From assembly GCF_009428905.1 (NCBI RefSeq), contig NZ_WHYR01000024.1:1-54273 (forward strand): a stretch of 54,273 bases of DNA, given 5' to 3'. Below, in pieces: positions 53,986 to 54,273 of the stretch. Source of the DNA: Desulfofundulus thermobenzoicus (GTDB lineage: Bacteria; Bacillota; Desulfotomaculia; Desulfotomaculales; Desulfovirgulaceae). Each line of letters opens with the position of its first letter. Position 1 is the first letter of the stretch. Under the pieces are notes generated by a model, which was not told the origin of the DNA, searched no databases, and saw only the letters and a program-made list of their open reading frames with translations. Made by a program: the position numbers and the translations under genes.

Positions 53986-54273
53986 ATGGAACTGTTAACC
54001 ATCAGCAAAGCGGCAAAAAAATTAGGTGTACATCCCAACAGCCTGCGCAACTGGGAAAAGCGCGGCTTAATCAAGCCTGTTCGTCTGCCCGGAGGCCAGC
54101 GCCGTTATTCCATGGACGAACTGAACCGGCTTTTAACATCCGGTCAGTTAGGTGACGAAAAAGAAACAGTTGTGCTTTACGCCCGGGTATCGACAAAAAA
54201 GCAGGCCGACGCGGGCAACCTGGACCGGCAGATGGAGCGGCTGCGGCAGTACGCCCGGGAAAACGGTTTTACC
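53986..54273 (+). CDS. tnpA: IS607-type serine recombinase/transposase, partial
   Basis: First 96 codons, running off the window. The N-terminus is a MerR-like helix-turn-helix (LTISKAAKKLGVHPNSLRNW, then GGQRRYSMDELNRLL). It is followed by a serine-recombinase domain beginning VVLYARVSTKKQ, in which the catalytic Ser is part of ARVS. This order (MerR-HTH, then resolvase) is typical of IS607 TnpA. IS607-family elements usually carry a tnpB-type gene downstream; that part is not visible. ATG 53986 has no ribosome-binding site, in line with a leaderless start. It sits next to an SLH gene fragment, a possible insertion target. Confidence 0.92.
   Translation, partial: MELLTISKAAKKLGVHPNSLRNWEKRGLIKPVRLPGGQRRYSMDELNRLLTSGQLGDEKETVVLYARVSTKKQADAGNLDRQMERLRQYARENGFT

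Larger units (their letters stand above)
53911..54273 (+). mobile_element. IS607-family insertion sequence, left part
   Basis: The element's left end should lie between the SLH fragment stop (53910) and the recombinase start. IS607 elements lack terminal inverted repeats, so the exact boundary cannot be read. The right end is outside the window. Confidence 0.6.

Overview
The window reads as a chromosome segment of a moderately GC-rich, spore-forming, Gram-positive sulfate reducer of the Desulfotomaculum/Desulfofundulus/Pelotomaculum kind. The grounds are a complete dissimilatory sulfate-reduction locus (sat, aprBA, qmoAB, an HdrD-like protein, qmoC), CotF-type spore coat proteins behind a forespore-type promoter, DegS/DegU-type regulators, S-layer homology proteins, strong Firmicutes ribosome-binding sites and frequent GTG/TTG starts. 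The genus is an inference from gene content; no 16S gene is present.

Layout. 1-4.6 kb: ECF sigma factor and zinc-finger anti-sigma factor, a NifU-like scaffold whose reading frame carries an in-frame TGA exactly at a conserved cysteine, a Nit2-like amidase and the YchF ATPase. 4.8-6.7 kb (minus strand): DegU/DegS-type two-component pair. 7.1-7.7 kb: two CotF-like coat proteins behind a SigF/SigG-type promoter. 8.2-12.2 kb: an acyl-CoA catabolic operon (small OadG-like subunit, carboxyltransferase, enoyl-CoA hydratase, HMG-CoA-lyase-like protein, truncated MaoC). 12.3-13.4 kb: decaying toxin-antitoxin genes (doc and hicBA, both toxins frameshifted). 13.7-14.7 kb: DRTGG protein and RsbW-like ATPase. 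14.7-15.7 kb: a long gene-free leader. 15.7-25.9 kb: the sulfate-reduction locus, closed by a strong terminator.

26-35.4 kb: AAA+ ATPase (DUF815), GGDEF protein, ComF-like phosphoribosyltransferase, cold-shock protein, long-form HPF, SecA and RF2 (prfB with its programmed +1 frameshift). A cluster of DnaA boxes lies between comF and csp. 35.4-35.7 kb holds a repeat pair that could act as an RNA switch in front of a tiny ORF. 35.7-39.3 kb (minus): carB with a 103-residue insertion. 39.5-42.6 kb: an HMG-CoA lyase fragment, a P-loop ATPase and an SLH-domain surface protein. 42.9-44.3 kb: CcdA and ResA/TlpA thioredoxin-like protein. 44.4-45.7 kb (minus): YlqH/YlqG-type flagellar-like proteins. 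46.0-48.7 kb: RmuC, then a yybP-ykoY (Mn2+) riboswitch and its TerC-family gene. 48.7-53.4 kb: membrane-anchored M1-type peptidase, FemX-like transferase, alanine racemase and a CBS-domain protein. 53.4-54.3 kb: remains of an SLH gene and the start of an IS607-type recombinase that runs off the window.

How it works together. Sulfate is activated by Sat and APS is reduced by AprBA. Electrons for AprBA are expected to come from menaquinone through QmoABC, here with an additional HdrD-like subunit encoded between qmoB and qmoC. The acyl-CoA operon would feed branched-chain or short-chain acid oxidation. The strongest candidate for something new is the probable selenocysteine version of the NifU C-terminal scaffold at 2358-2579. 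After it come the HdrD-containing Qmo locus, the CarB insertion and the alternative-pairing leader at 35410-35667. All functional statements come from reading the sequence and family knowledge; no database search was run.
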